DNA from: Carbonactinospora thermoautotrophica
Lineage (GTDB): Bacteria; Actinomycetota; Actinomycetes; Streptomycetales; Carbonactinosporaceae
DNA length: 64,000 nt
Direction of reading: 5' to 3'
Assembly (NCBI RefSeq): GCF_001543895.1
Contig: NZ_JYIJ01000013.1
Coordinates: 232,608-296,607, forward strand
Below, piece after piece: positions 54,228 to 62,689 of this stretch. The position numbers and the translations under genes are program-made. Under the pieces are notes generated by a model. The model made no database searches, was not told the DNA's origin, and was given only the letters and a program-made list of their open reading frames with translations. Numbering within the stretch: the stretch's first letter is position 1; each line of letters opens with the position of its first letter.

Positions 54228-54986
54228 GTGATCATTCCAACACCTGAGGACGTACGGGCCGCCGCCGACACGCCGCAGTACCGCGAGCGGGGCGTGCGCT
54301 ACTTCGAGCAGGGCCGCGTGGACCACCTGGAACCGGACGGGGACGGGGTGTACGCCGTGGTGAGCGGTCAGGACGCCTACCAGGTCCGGCTGTGGTGGGA
54401 GGACGGCCGGCTGGCCGGCGAGTGTGACTGCCCGGTGGGTGCCGACGGCTGGTTCTGCAAGCACTGCGTCGCCGCGGGCCTGGCCTGGGCGGAGGCCGGG
54501 CGCTTCTTCGAGGAGGGCCAACCGGCCGGCGGGCCGCCCGTCCCGCCCGGGCCGGCCGAGGTGGCGGCGGCCGTGGCGGCGCTCGGTCCTGAGCGGCTGG
54601 CCGAGGTGGTGGCCGAGGAGGCGCGGCGGAACAGCGCGTTCGCCGCGCTCCTGGTCGCCCGGGCCGGGCTGCTGCCCGCGCCTGAGCCGGGGCAGATCGA
54701 GCGGGTGCGGGCGGCTCTCGCGCGGGCGGCCCGCGGCGAGACGTGGCACCCGTGGCGGCTGCGCGACCGGTTCGCCCGCGCCCTGGGCGAGCTGCGGCTG
54801 CTGGTCCACAGCTGCGCCGGGCCGCAGGTGGTGGCGCTGGTCGACGAGTTCGCCGCAGTGTGGGAAGAGGCCTGCGAGGAACTTCTGTACGACGAGGAGG
54901 ACCCGACGTCGGAACGGATCGCCGGGGAGATCGCGGCCGAGCTGGAGGCGCTGCGCGCGGAGGCCGAACGGCTGGCCGGGGGGTGA
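54228..54986 (+). CDS. SWIM zinc-finger protein
   Basis: A 252-residue protein with an N-terminal region (TPEDVRAAADTPQYRERGVRYFEQGRV) and the SWIM motif ECDCPVGADGWFCKHCVA, the CxCx(n)CxH zinc site. The C-terminal helical half is variable. SWIM proteins bind DNA or protein, often near SNF2 helicases; none is seen here. The GTG at 54228 follows GGGAGGA; a GTG at 54198 would add ten residues. Confidence 0.85.
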   Translation: MIIPTPEDVRAAADTPQYRERGVRYFEQGRVDHLEPDGDGVYAVVSGQDAYQVRLWWEDGRLAGECDCPVGADGWFCKHCVAAGLAWAEAGRFFEEGQPAGGPPVPPGPAEVAAAVAALGPERLAEVVAEEARRNSAFAALLVARAGLLPAPEPGQIERVRAALARAARGETWHPWRLRDRFARALGELRLLVHSCAGPQVVALVDEFAAVWEEACEELLYDEEDPTSERIAGEIAAELEALRAEAERLAGG

Positions 54987-55000
54987 GGCGCGCCACCGCC

Positions 55001-55429
55001 TCACCCCTGGCGGAGCTCGAACCAGACGGTCTTGCCGCGCGGGTCCGGGTGCCAGCCCCAGTCGGCGGCGAGGAGCGCGACCAAGGCCAGGCCCCGGCCG
55101 CGGGTGCCGAGGTCGCCGGCCTCGCGTACCACGGGCGGGTCGGGGCTGGCGTCGCGGACCGCGACCCGGAGGGTCTTCCCAGCGCGGGAGAGTTCGAGGT
55201 GGATGTGGGTAGTCCCCGGCGCGTGGTGCAGGGCGTTCGTGACCAGCTCGGAGACGAGCAGGCGGGCTGCTTCGGCGGGGGCGTCGGGGAACCAGCGGCG
55301 GGCGGTCGCCTGGACCAGGCGGCGGGCACGGGCGACGGACGCGGGGTGGGCGGGCAGGACGAAGGAGATCGCCAGCTCCTCACACGTCGCACGCACCGTT
55401 GGGTCACCGCCGGGCGGGCGCGGGCTCAC
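55001..55429 (-). CDS. HATPase (RsbW/SpoIIAB-like anti-sigma-factor-type) protein
   Basis: A 142-residue GHKL ATP-binding protein. The N-box is LLVSELVTNALHHA, and GTRGRGLALVALLAADWGWHP is the G-box region. Such single-domain kinases are abundant in actinomycetes and often modulate sigma factors or partner regulators. The GTG overlaps the stop of the preceding XRE gene by four bases (GTGA), so the two work as a pair. Confidence 0.85.
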   Translation of the reverse strand: MSPRPPGGDPTVRATCEELAISFVLPAHPASVARARRLVQATARRWFPDAPAEAARLLVSELVTNALHHAPGTTHIHLELSRAGKTLRVAVRDASPDPPVVREAGDLGTRGRGLALVALLAADWGWHPDPRGKTVWFELRQG

Positions 55430-55731
55430 CCGCCCGCCCACTCGTACGGCGGGATGAAACCCAGCTCCTGGGCGGGCCGGCCGGTCAGCTTCTTGAGCGC
55501 GCGCCGGTACGCTGGCTGGGGCCAGCGCACCTCGCCACGCTCCCAGCGGCCGATCCGCTTCTCATCGGTGGCGAGGTTGAGCCCCATCTCGCGGGCGACC
55601 CGGGCCAGTTCCTCGGCGAACTCGGCCTGGCTCAGGCACATCTCGTGCCGGACGCGGCGCAGCACGAGGTTGGGGACGCGCTCCTTGGCGGCGCGGGCGG
55701 GCTGACGGGTGTCCGACGCGGGGTCGGGCAT
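55426..55731 (-). CDS. XRE-type HTH regulator
   Basis: A 101-residue protein with an HTH (NLVLRRVRHEMCLSQAEFAEELARVAREMGLNLATDEKRIGRWERGEVRWPQPAYRRALKKL). The ATG at 55731 has GGAGGGAGC upstream. It is translationally coupled to the downstream HATPase gene; this XRE/HATPase pairing recurs across actinomycetes. Target unknown. Confidence 0.85.
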   Translation of the reverse strand: MPDPASDTRQPARAAKERVPNLVLRRVRHEMCLSQAEFAEELARVAREMGLNLATDEKRIGRWERGEVRWPQPAYRRALKKLTGRPAQELGFIPPYEWAGG

Positions 55732-55940
55732 GCTCCCTCCTTCCAGTCTGGGCGGCCCGCACTGTGGCGGGGCTCCGGAAGGGGCACCAAGTGGGCGCGG
55801 GCCGACGTTGACGACCGGCCGACGATCATCGCGCGGGGGTGTGCCTCGGATCCACCTTCGTCGCCCGGTCCCTTGAAACTGCCCCCACCGGGGTGTTCCG
55901 GGCATTACCGTTCGGTCGCGATCCGAGCACGGGAGCGACC

Positions 55941-56053
55941 ATGACTCACGGCAGGGCATGCGCCGCGCGGATCAGGGAACGCGCCGCACACGAAGGCTGG
56001 CCACTGATCCACACCGCCGCCCAGATCACCGCCTGCTGCCAGGTCCGGCCGAC
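55941..56053 (+). pseudogene. Truncated copy of the XRE-TPR regulator
   Basis: From the ATG the codons MTHGRACAARIRERA-HEGWPL-HTAAQITACCQV reproduce the N-terminus of the intact gene at 58723-60216, and the 80 bp before the ATG match too. Homology stops after CCAGGTCC. The following 20 bases join to sequence that in the other locus lies beyond that gene's stop, so about 1.4 kb was deleted in this copy. Confidence 0.85.
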
Positions 56054-56096
56054 TCCTCGGGCCAGGCACGGGCGGCTCTCTCCCGCAGAGGCGTTT

Positions 56097-56525
56097 TCAA
56101 GCGTCGCCGGGCAGCAGATCGGAGGGAACCTTGGTCCCGGTCTCCTCCTCGTACTCCCGCACCGCCTGACGCGCGGCCTCGGGGTCGAAATCCCGCAGAT
56201 GCTCCCAGTACTTACGCACGACCGCGTACACCTCGGCGAGCGGCCAACTCCGCTCCCCCAGATCCTCGTTCCAGTGGTTGGACAGAGTCACCGTCTCGGG
56301 GGTGATGACCGCCAGCCAGGCGTTTCCGCTCCACTCGGAAGGCTCGGTCTGCCGGCCCGCCACGAAACCAGCCAGATCCAGAAGAAGCTCCAGACAGAAA
56401 TACAAGCTACCCTGAATGTCACCGGTGAGCCAATAACCAATGTCCTTCAGGTGCTCAGGCGCCTGAAAGCGTACTGGCTGGCCGTCCTCGCCGTAGAAGA
56501 AGATCTCGTCAGGTACTTCTGTTAT
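56097..56525 (-). CDS. Immunity-like protein lacking a canonical start codon
   Basis: A 142-codon frame homologous along its length to the gene at 60278-60697 (identical stretches such as TEPSEWSGNAWLA and REYEEETGTKVPSDLLP). The aligned start would be ATA at 56525-56523, placed five bases after a perfect GAGGAGG; the other homologue begins at GTG where this copy has GTA. The only usual start in frame is a TTG at 56405, which would cut off 40 residues. So the start was lost by a point change, or AUA is used. It lies downstream of the toxin unit on the same strand as a second, orphan immunity gene. Confidence 0.65.
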   Translation of the reverse strand: MTEVPDEIFFYGEDGQPVRFQAPEHLKDIGYWLTGDIQGSLYFCLELLLDLAGFVAGRQTEPSEWSGNAWLAVITPETVTLSNHWNEDLGERSWPLAEVYAVVRKYWEHLRDFDPEAARQAVREYEEETGTKVPSDLLPGDA

Positions 56526-56561
56526 TTCTACCTCCTCACCGTCGGCGGTGATGACCGCGCT

Positions 56562-56954
56562 TCAACGCGATCCAGTTATGCCTTCCGGCGTGTAGGCGCC
56601 CAAGAGTTGTTGAAGATCGAAGACGAGCAGCAAGGCGTAGGTGTTCGAACTCTTCAGTGCTTCGAAGACGTGTCGCGCGGTTCGCTCCTGTCGTTCTTCG
56701 TTCTTGTCCAGGTCTCGGAACGTGACGCAAAGTGGGTACCGCGACAAGGGGAGTTCTTCGTCCTCGTCTTCCTCGTTCATGCCGAAGTCATGGGAGAGGG
56801 AGACGTCGATGGCGACACGATGGAAGGTTCCCATGTAGTCGGCGTACTCGAAGTCGACCCGCTTGAACTGCGTGCCGAGCAGGTTGCCGAGGCGCGCGAC
56901 GAGATCAGGCGCATCTGCTACGGGTCGGGCGAACACATAGTGATAGGAGCTCAT
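56562..56954 (-). CDS. Presumed cognate immunity protein of the CdiA-tip toxin
   Basis: A 130-residue acidic protein (MSSYHYVFARPVADAPDLVARL, DEDEELPLSRYPLCVTFRDLDKNEERQ). It starts 13 bp after the toxin gene on the same strand, the classical place for an immunity gene, and its size and acidity fit binding a basic nuclease. The ATG follows GAGGTTGAG. No family is recognised, so the role rests on position. Confidence 0.7.
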   Translation of the reverse strand: MSSYHYVFARPVADAPDLVARLGNLLGTQFKRVDFEYADYMGTFHRVAIDVSLSHDFGMNEEDEDEELPLSRYPLCVTFRDLDKNEERQERTARHVFEALKSSNTYALLLVFDLQQLLGAYTPEGITGSR

Positions 56955-56967
56955 GACAATCTCAACC

Positions 56968-58092
56968 TCATGGCCAGATGATCTCGAAGTCGTCGCCGAC
57001 GATTCTGATCGACTGCATCCGATTCGGGTTGTACTTCAAGAATAGTTCCAGACCTTTCTGTACGTTCTCCTGGGTCATGCCGATCCCGCGTGCGTCGATG
57101 AGCGCGTTTCCGGACTGTCCCTTCGCGCTGTCCAGAGCATACTTGAGGGTTTTAGGGTTGGGTTTTGTCAGGGTCTTGAACTCGGTAGGCACTCCGTCGA
57201 CCAGTGCATCCGGAGTGCGGACGTTTTCTTGTCTGGGGACTGCCTTGACATGCTTGCCCTCAGACTTCAGCAGCTCCGCAAGCTTGCGCTCGGCGTCGTT
57301 GAATTGGGCGTCGCTCTCGTCGATGTGCCCGAGCGGCCTCTTTGGACCCAGGTGCTTTCCGCCTTTACTGGTGCCAGAACTCAACTTACTGGGTCCGTTG
57401 CCGGACAGCATGGCCATGAGGTTCGGGCCGCCGCCCCCGGCTTCGACGTGGGTGAGGTCGTCGAGCCGGCGGGCCAAGGCACCGGCGGGCGCGTCCCCGG
57501 CCAGGGCCAGGGGCGGGCCGCCCATGCCCTGCAGGGAGGCGCGCAGGCCGGCGGCGAAGTCCTCCAGGTGCCGGCGCGGCTCGCGCAGGATACGCGCGAA
57601 GACCTCGCCGACCTCGCTCTTCAGCCGGGGCAGCAGGCTGCGGACGACGCGTTCGAGCAGCTCGTCCAGGGCCTTGCGGATGGCCAGCCGAAACCCCTGC
57701 TGCGCTGCCGCGGACAGCGGTCCGGCGGCCAGCGACGCCGCGCACGCCACAAGCTGGGCGAGCACCAGGCGTTTGGCCCACCGGACCGCCTCGGCGAACC
57801 CCTCCAACACGTCGGCGACCAGCCGGGCGGCGTCCGCCGCCTCACGCAGCTGCCCGCTCCCGCCGCCGAGGCGCGGCCAGTACTCCTCGAACGCCGCGAT
57901 CGACACCCCCTGGTTCTCCGCCACCACCGCCCGCGCCACCCGGTCGGCGTCGGCGAGGACGTGCTCGACCTCGTCGGCGAAGTCCCGCCAGGCCCGAGCG
58001 CAGTCCTCCAGCTTGTCCTCATCGGCCTGCGGCCAGGTGAAGCCCAGCAGGTCCAGGACGAACACCAGCTCGCCGGGGAGCATGAGACTCAC
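56968..58092 (-). CDS. Polymorphic toxin with CdiA-type tRNA nuclease tip
   Basis: A 374-residue protein. Residues 1-225 are helical and WXG/LXG-like (AWRDFADEVEHVLADADRVAR, LREAADAARLVADVLEGFAEAV, a hydrophobic VACAASLAAGPLSAAAQQGF, then LREPRRHLEDFAAGLRASLQ), a region used for type VII-type export. The last 115 residues (NDAERKLAELLKSEGKHVKAVPRQ, TPDALVDGVPTEFKTLTKP, ALIDARGIGMTQENVQKGLE) resemble CdiA C-terminal tRNase domains. The GTG overlaps the stop of the WXG-like gene by four bases. The same pre-toxin region recurs in the EndoU toxin at 62690-63069 with a different tip. Confidence 0.82.
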   Translation of the reverse strand: MSLMLPGELVFVLDLLGFTWPQADEDKLEDCARAWRDFADEVEHVLADADRVARAVVAENQGVSIAAFEEYWPRLGGGSGQLREAADAARLVADVLEGFAEAVRWAKRLVLAQLVACAASLAAGPLSAAAQQGFRLAIRKALDELLERVVRSLLPRLKSEVGEVFARILREPRRHLEDFAAGLRASLQGMGGPPLALAGDAPAGALARRLDDLTHVEAGGGGPNLMAMLSGNGPSKLSSGTSKGGKHLGPKRPLGHIDESDAQFNDAERKLAELLKSEGKHVKAVPRQENVRTPDALVDGVPTEFKTLTKPNPKTLKYALDSAKGQSGNALIDARGIGMTQENVQKGLELFLKYNPNRMQSIRIVGDDFEIIWP

Positions 58093-58415
58093 CGGACACC
58101 GCCTTCCAGGCGGCGGAACCCGGCGGCGTTCGCCTCGTCCGTGCCCTGGGTATTGGCGGCCATCCGCCCCAGCGCCTCGGCGACGTCACCGAGCTGGCCC
58201 GCCAGGTGGTCCAGCGCCCGCAACCCCAACTCGGTGCACCCGGTGTACGCAGTACCGAACAGGGTCCCGAACTCGTCCCCACCCCACGGGCTGCCCGCCC
58301 CCAACACCCGGCCCCGCAACCTGTCCACCGCCGCGGCGAAATCCTCCGCGCACCGGCGCATGCCCCGCGAGGCGGCCCGTAACGACTCCGGGCTGATCTC
58401 GACCTGATCGGACAT
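58089..58415 (-). CDS. WXG100-like (ESX) partner protein
   Basis: A 108-residue helical-hairpin protein: two helices (ESLRAASRGMRRCAEDFAAAVDRLRG and CTELGLRALDHLAGQLGDVAEALGRMAAN) joined by a turn with W-G-G (SPWGGDEFG). This is the type VII secretion substrate/chaperone pattern. It lies directly upstream of and overlaps the toxin gene, so it probably pairs with the toxin's N-terminal domain for export. No ESX core genes lie in the window. Confidence 0.78.
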   Translation of the reverse strand: MSDQVEISPESLRAASRGMRRCAEDFAAAVDRLRGRVLGAGSPWGGDEFGTLFGTAYTGCTELGLRALDHLAGQLGDVAEALGRMAANTQGTDEANAAGFRRLEGGVR

Positions 58416-58722
58416 CCCCGACCCCCCGTGTCCGCCCACGGCTCGCACCAGGGAGGCTACAAAACGTCGCGGACAGGAACCACACCACCCGCGGGATCAC
58501 GACGCGAACAGCTCGCACCCTGACGGGCACGCTTCACCCCAGAGTGCAAGCCACCCGTGGTGTTCGTGACGCCTGGCGCGACCAAAGGTCGCGGCATGCG
58601 CGACCCAAGGTTGGTCCCGGAGCGACCTTTGTCGCCCGGTTCCCTGAAACGGCCCCCACCGGGGTGTTTTGGGCATTACCGTCTCGGTCGCGATCCAATT
58701 CACGTACCGGGGGTGTTACCAC

Positions 58723-60216
58723 ATGACCCACGGCAGGGCATGCGCCGCCCGCATCCGCGAACGCGCCGAACAGGAAGGCTGGCCGCTGGTCCACATCGCC
58801 GCCCAGATCACCGCCTGCTGCCAGGTGCCGCCACTGCGGGCCTGGCGACTCGCCCACGGCATGCCGCTGGAGGAGGCCGCCCAGCGGCTCATCGAGATCT
58901 GCGCCGAGGCCGGCCTGCGCCAACCCAAGCTGCGCAAGGGCGACCTGAGCAGGTACGAGCTGGGACGCACCCCAGTGCCGGTGTGGATGATCGACCCCTT
59001 CTGCCGGCTGTACCGGGCCCGCCCGGACTGGCTCGGCTTCGGCGGCGACTACAGCGAGATCCCACCCGGCGAGGAACCCGAGAACACCCGACTGGCCACT
59101 CCTTTCCACACCCCTTTCCCCCTCGACAAACCCGACCACGGCGGTCACCGTAAGAGCCACAGCCTGTCCTTCAGCGGCATCGGAGGCTCCGACGAGATGC
59201 GCCGCCGCGAACTGCTCCACCAACTCGCCGTCACCACCGGACTCGTACTCACGCCGAGCCACCTGGTGGCGATCGAACAGACCAGGCAACGCCTGCACGA
59301 CACCACCACCGGGACCGGCATCCCCGCCGACATCCTCGACCGGCTCGAAGGCCTGATCCCCGGCTACGAGCGGCGCTTCTACGAGCTGGCCCCGATCCCC
59401 CGCCTGGGCGCGCTGCTCACCGACTTCGACGAAGTGACCCGCTGGCTCGGCCACCGGCTCCCGGTCATGACCCAGCGCCGCTTGTGGCGCGTCGCCGCCC
59501 ACCTCGCCGACCTGGCCGCCGACACGCTGAGAGTTCTCGGCCAGCACCGGGAAGCGGCGGCCTGGCTCGCCACCGCCCGGATGGCCGCCGACGAGGCAGG
59601 GGACCGTCCCCTCGCCACCTGGATACGGTCATTCCAAGCCGTCCACGCGATCTCTTGCGAGAACGACCCCACCCGCGGGCTGCGATACGCGCAAGAAGCA
59701 CAGGGGTTCGCCCGAAACCCGTCGCCTGGCCTCATGCTGGCCCTCGACCAGGAGGCCCTTGCGCACGCGAAGCTCGGCAACGAAACCGCCGCCCGCGCAG
59801 CTCTGGACCGGGCCAAGGACGCCCTGGAACACGTGCCCGAGAACCAGCAGCGCTCAGCGCTGTGGGGCTTCCAGGAACACAAGCTTCATGGAGCCACCAG
59901 CCACGTGATGACGATCCTCGGCCGCACCCGGGAAGCCCGGGCTGCGCAGCCCGAGATCTTCCGTCACTTCCCCAAATCCTCATTCACCTGGATCCGGACC
60001 AAGCTCGACCAGGCCAAGTGCCTCATCCACGACGGCGACCTCGACGCCGGCTGCGCCTCGGCCGCCCGCACCCTGCTCGACCTGTCCCCTGAGTACCGCA
60101 CCCCGCTGGTCCTCAACCGGGCACGCGAGGTGCTGCTGCTCCTGCCCGAAAAACACCGCAAGCGCCCCGCCGCCCGCGAGCTGCACGACATCCTCACCAC
60201 GGCCCAGCGCGCCTGA
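58723..60216 (+). CDS. XRE-type regulator with TPR-like C-terminal domain
   Basis: A 497-residue regulator. The N-terminal 100 residues hold an HTH-like region (LRAWRLAHGMPLEEAAQRLIEICAEAGLRQPKLRKGDLSRYELG). Residues 180-490 are helical TPR-like repeats (HLADLAADTLRVLGQHREAAAWLATARMAADEAGD and similar), as in quorum-peptide or developmental regulators of actinomycetes. The ATG at 58723 is matched by the truncated copy at 55941, and the promoter region before it (58631-58722) is conserved between the two. It is divergent from the WXG-toxin unit and may control it. The 307 bp before the start hold no other gene. Confidence 0.85.
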   Translation: MTHGRACAARIRERAEQEGWPLVHIAAQITACCQVPPLRAWRLAHGMPLEEAAQRLIEICAEAGLRQPKLRKGDLSRYELGRTPVPVWMIDPFCRLYRARPDWLGFGGDYSEIPPGEEPENTRLATPFHTPFPLDKPDHGGHRKSHSLSFSGIGGSDEMRRRELLHQLAVTTGLVLTPSHLVAIEQTRQRLHDTTTGTGIPADILDRLEGLIPGYERRFYELAPIPRLGALLTDFDEVTRWLGHRLPVMTQRRLWRVAAHLADLAADTLRVLGQHREAAAWLATARMAADEAGDRPLATWIRSFQAVHAISCENDPTRGLRYAQEAQGFARNPSPGLMLALDQEALAHAKLGNETAARAALDRAKDALEHVPENQQRSALWGFQEHKLHGATSHVMTILGRTREARAAQPEIFRHFPKSSFTWIRTKLDQAKCLIHDGDLDAGCASAARTLLDLSPEYRTPLVLNRAREVLLLLPEKHRKRPAARELHDILTTAQRA

Positions 60217-60277
60217 ACCCGCCTGCCAGCTCCGGCCCCGGGCCAGGCGCAGGCGGCTCTCTCCCGCAGAGGCGTTT

Positions 60278-60697
60278 TCAGGCGTCGCTAGGCAGCAGAT
60301 CGGAGGGAACCTTGGTCCCGGTCTCCTCCTCGTACTCACGCACCGCCTGACGCGCGCGCTCGGGGTCGAAATCCCGCAGATGCTCCCAGTACTTGCGCAC
60401 AATCGCGTACACCTCGGCGAGCGGCCAGCTCTGTTCCCCAAGGTCCTCGTTCCAGTGGTTGGACAGAGTCACCGTCTCGGGGGTGATGATCGCCAGCCAG
60501 GCGTTTCCGCTCCACTCGGAAGGCTCGGTCTGCCGGCCTTCCAGGAAGCCGGCGATGTCCATGAGCAGGGCGAGGCAGTAGTAGTGGCTCTCCTGGATGT
60601 CACTGGTCAGCCAATAGCCAATCCGCTTCACACGCTCAGAAGCGCGGAAGTTGAGTGGATCGTCGTCATCGACGTGGAAGGAGATCTCGTGCGGCAC
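60278..60697 (-). CDS. Presumed immunity protein of the EndoU toxin
   Basis: A 139-residue protein (VPHEISFHVDDDDPLNFRAS..., RIGYWLTSDIQESHYYCLALLMDIAGF, GNAWLAIITPETVTLSNHWNED, YAIVRKYWEHLRDFDPE). The GTG lies 14 bp after the EndoU toxin stop, with GAGGAGCGAGGG upstream, so it is the expected immunity gene. Its homologue at 56097-56525 sits in the other locus without its own EndoU toxin. Family not recognised by name. Confidence 0.7.
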   Translation of the reverse strand: MPHEISFHVDDDDPLNFRASERVKRIGYWLTSDIQESHYYCLALLMDIAGFLEGRQTEPSEWSGNAWLAIITPETVTLSNHWNEDLGEQSWPLAEVYAIVRKYWEHLRDFDPERARQAVREYEEETGTKVPSDLLPSDA

Positions 60698-60711
60698 TCT
60701 GCCCTCGCTCC

Positions 60712-61007
60712 TCAGCTGCCACGACGGCTGCGCCTGACGTACGCGGTCGTGGCGTTTTCATCCGCATCGTAGTAACCCTCGAATACGAGTCCTCGGTAAT
60801 GGCCTCGCCACATACGCTGAGACTCGTCTACGATCTCCGCGTTCTCCCACGCTCGCTGTATGGCGTGTTCGACCTGGTCGCGGGTCCAGTCGTCGGGCAG
60901 GAACGTGCTGATGTTGCGCTTCTTGATCCACGGATGGCCTGGCGCCAGACGGCCCCAGACCTCGCCCCGATAGATGCCTTCGCGCTGGTCGACCCACTCC
61001 TTCCTAA
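60712..61007 (-). pseudogene. EndoU nuclease toxin, C-terminal fragment (cut by IS1380)
   Basis: Minus-strand codons read VRKEWVDQREGIYRGEVWG, then WIKKRNISTFLPDDWTRDQV, WRGHYRGLVFEGYYDADENATTAY, stopping before the immunity gene. This is the C-terminal half of a bacterial EndoU domain. Its N-terminal half lies at 62690-63069 across the insertion sequence. Removing the element and one copy of the 4-bp target joins the two halves in frame. Confidence 0.82.
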
Positions 61008-62689
61008 CCTCCGCGTTTCACTTACGGTGGCGTCCGGATCTTGAGCTGGAAAGTGAAAATGCCTTCTGAGCTGGGATGATGAGGCTTGTCTAGAGTCTCT
61101 GTCAGCCCAGCGGGAAGGCACTTTCTGCGTGCACACTACCGGGTCGCGTCCCAAGCTCGTCGTCTCGGCTGACGGCCGTGGGGTGATCAGCCATGCCGGG
61201 TCCCGTCTGCTGGCCGATCTCGCTGAAGTCACCGGACTGACCGGTGCGTTCTCGGACGCGCTGCGCCGACTGCGGCCGCGTGGCACCGGGCACGACCCGG
61301 GCCGGGTCGCGGTCGATCTGGCGGTGATGCTCGCCGGCGGCGGCGAGGCCATCGCGGACCTGGCCCTGCTACGTGACCAGGCGGAGGTGTTCGGCCCGGT
61401 CGCCTCCACGCCCACCGCGTGGCGTCTGCTGGCCGGCATCGACCCCGACGCCCTCGCCCGTCTGCGTGCGGCCAAGGCCGCCGCCCGGGAGGTCGCCTGG
61501 CTGCAAGTCTCCGAGACCCAAGGCGGCATACCCGCACCCCGTGCCGGTGGGCGTGACCTGCCGGGCCTGGTCCTGGACCTCGACGCCACCCTGGTCACCT
61601 GCCACTCCGAGAAGGAGCAGGCCGCGGCCACCTACAAACGCGGTTTCGGCTACCACCCGCTGCTGTGCTTCCTGGACAACACCGGCGAAGCCCTGGCCGG
61701 TCTGCTGCGGCCGGGCAACGCCGGCGCCAACACCGCCGCCGACCACATCACCGTCCTGGACCAGGCTCTGGCGCAGATCCCTGACGCCCACCGCCACGGC
61801 ACCCCGATCCTGGTTCGCGCCGACAGCGCCGGAGGAGCCAAAGCGTTCCTCTTCCACATCCGAACCCTGCGAAACCGGGGCATTCAGGCATCCTTCTCCG
61901 TCGGATACGCCGTCACCGAGCCGGTCCGCCGCGCGATCCGCGCCCTGCCCGACGAGGTCTGGCACCCGGCGCTGGAGCAGGACGGCACCCTGCGCGAGGG
62001 TGCCGAGGTCGCCGAGCTGACCGGCATGGTTGACCTGGCCGGCTTCCCCGACGGCACCCGGATCATCGTCCGACGCGAGCGCCCGCACCCCGGCGCCCAG
62101 CTGTCCCTGTTCGACCTGGACGAGGGCATGCGCCACCAGGTCTTCCTCACCGACACCCCTTATGGCGAAGGCTCCGTGCAGCAGCTTGAGGTCCGCCACC
62201 GCGCGCACGCCCGCGTCGAGGACCGCATCCGCTGCGGCAAGACCACCGGCTTCGGCCGCTTTCCCTCACGCCACTTCGCCATCAACCAAGCGTGGCTCGA
62301 GCTGGCCCTGACCGCCATCGACCTGCTCGCTTGGACCCAGACCCTGCTGCTGGAAGGCGAGCTGGCCGCCGCCGAGCCGAAGAAGCTCCGCTACCGGCTG
62401 CTGCACGCAGCCGCCCGCCTCACCCGCGGAGGACGCCGCCTCCGTCTGCGGATCGCCGCCACTTGGCCCTGGCGGCACGAACTCCTCAACGCCTTCGCCC
62501 GCCTCATGGCACTACCGCGACCGGCCACCTGACCCGCGACACTGTCCCTGCCCGCCCACGACCGAGAAACCCGTTGGAGACCCCGACCCGAGCGTCGGGC
62601 CCAAGCCATGCCCACTGGACAACCAGAGGCCGACAGCACCGATCCGCCGCCATCAGCACAGCTCAACCACTCGAAACGAAACGGGGAGG
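61008..62689 (+). mobile_element. IS1380-family insertion sequence
   Basis: A 1682-bp element. The ends are CCTCCGCGTTTC (61008-61019) and GAAACGGGGAGG (62678-62689), a 12-bp inverted repeat with one mismatch. It is flanked by the direct 4-bp target duplication CTAA (61004-61007 and 62690-62693), as usual for this family. One transposase gene fills it. It interrupts the EndoU toxin gene. Confidence 0.9.
61129..62532 (+). CDS. IS1380-family transposase
   Basis: A 467-residue DDE transposase. Marks are LVVSADGRGVISHAGSRLLADLAEVTGL at the N-terminus, DLDATLVTCHSEKEQAAATYKRGFGYHPLLCFLDNTGEAL, VRADSAGGAKAFLFHIR and the Glu region GFGRFPSRHFAINQAWLELAL, all typical of IS1380. It starts at a GTG about 120 bp inside the left end. 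It looks intact, so the element may still be active. Confidence 0.92.
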   Translation: MHTTGSRPKLVVSADGRGVISHAGSRLLADLAEVTGLTGAFSDALRRLRPRGTGHDPGRVAVDLAVMLAGGGEAIADLALLRDQAEVFGPVASTPTAWRLLAGIDPDALARLRAAKAAAREVAWLQVSETQGGIPAPRAGGRDLPGLVLDLDATLVTCHSEKEQAAATYKRGFGYHPLLCFLDNTGEALAGLLRPGNAGANTAADHITVLDQALAQIPDAHRHGTPILVRADSAGGAKAFLFHIRTLRNRGIQASFSVGYAVTEPVRRAIRALPDEVWHPALEQDGTLREGAEVAELTGMVDLAGFPDGTRIIVRRERPHPGAQLSLFDLDEGMRHQVFLTDTPYGEGSVQQLEVRHRAHARVEDRIRCGKTTGFGRFPSRHFAINQAWLELALTAIDLLAWTQTLLLEGELAAAEPKKLRYRLLHAAARLTRGGRRLRLRIAATWPWRHELLNAFARLMALPRPAT

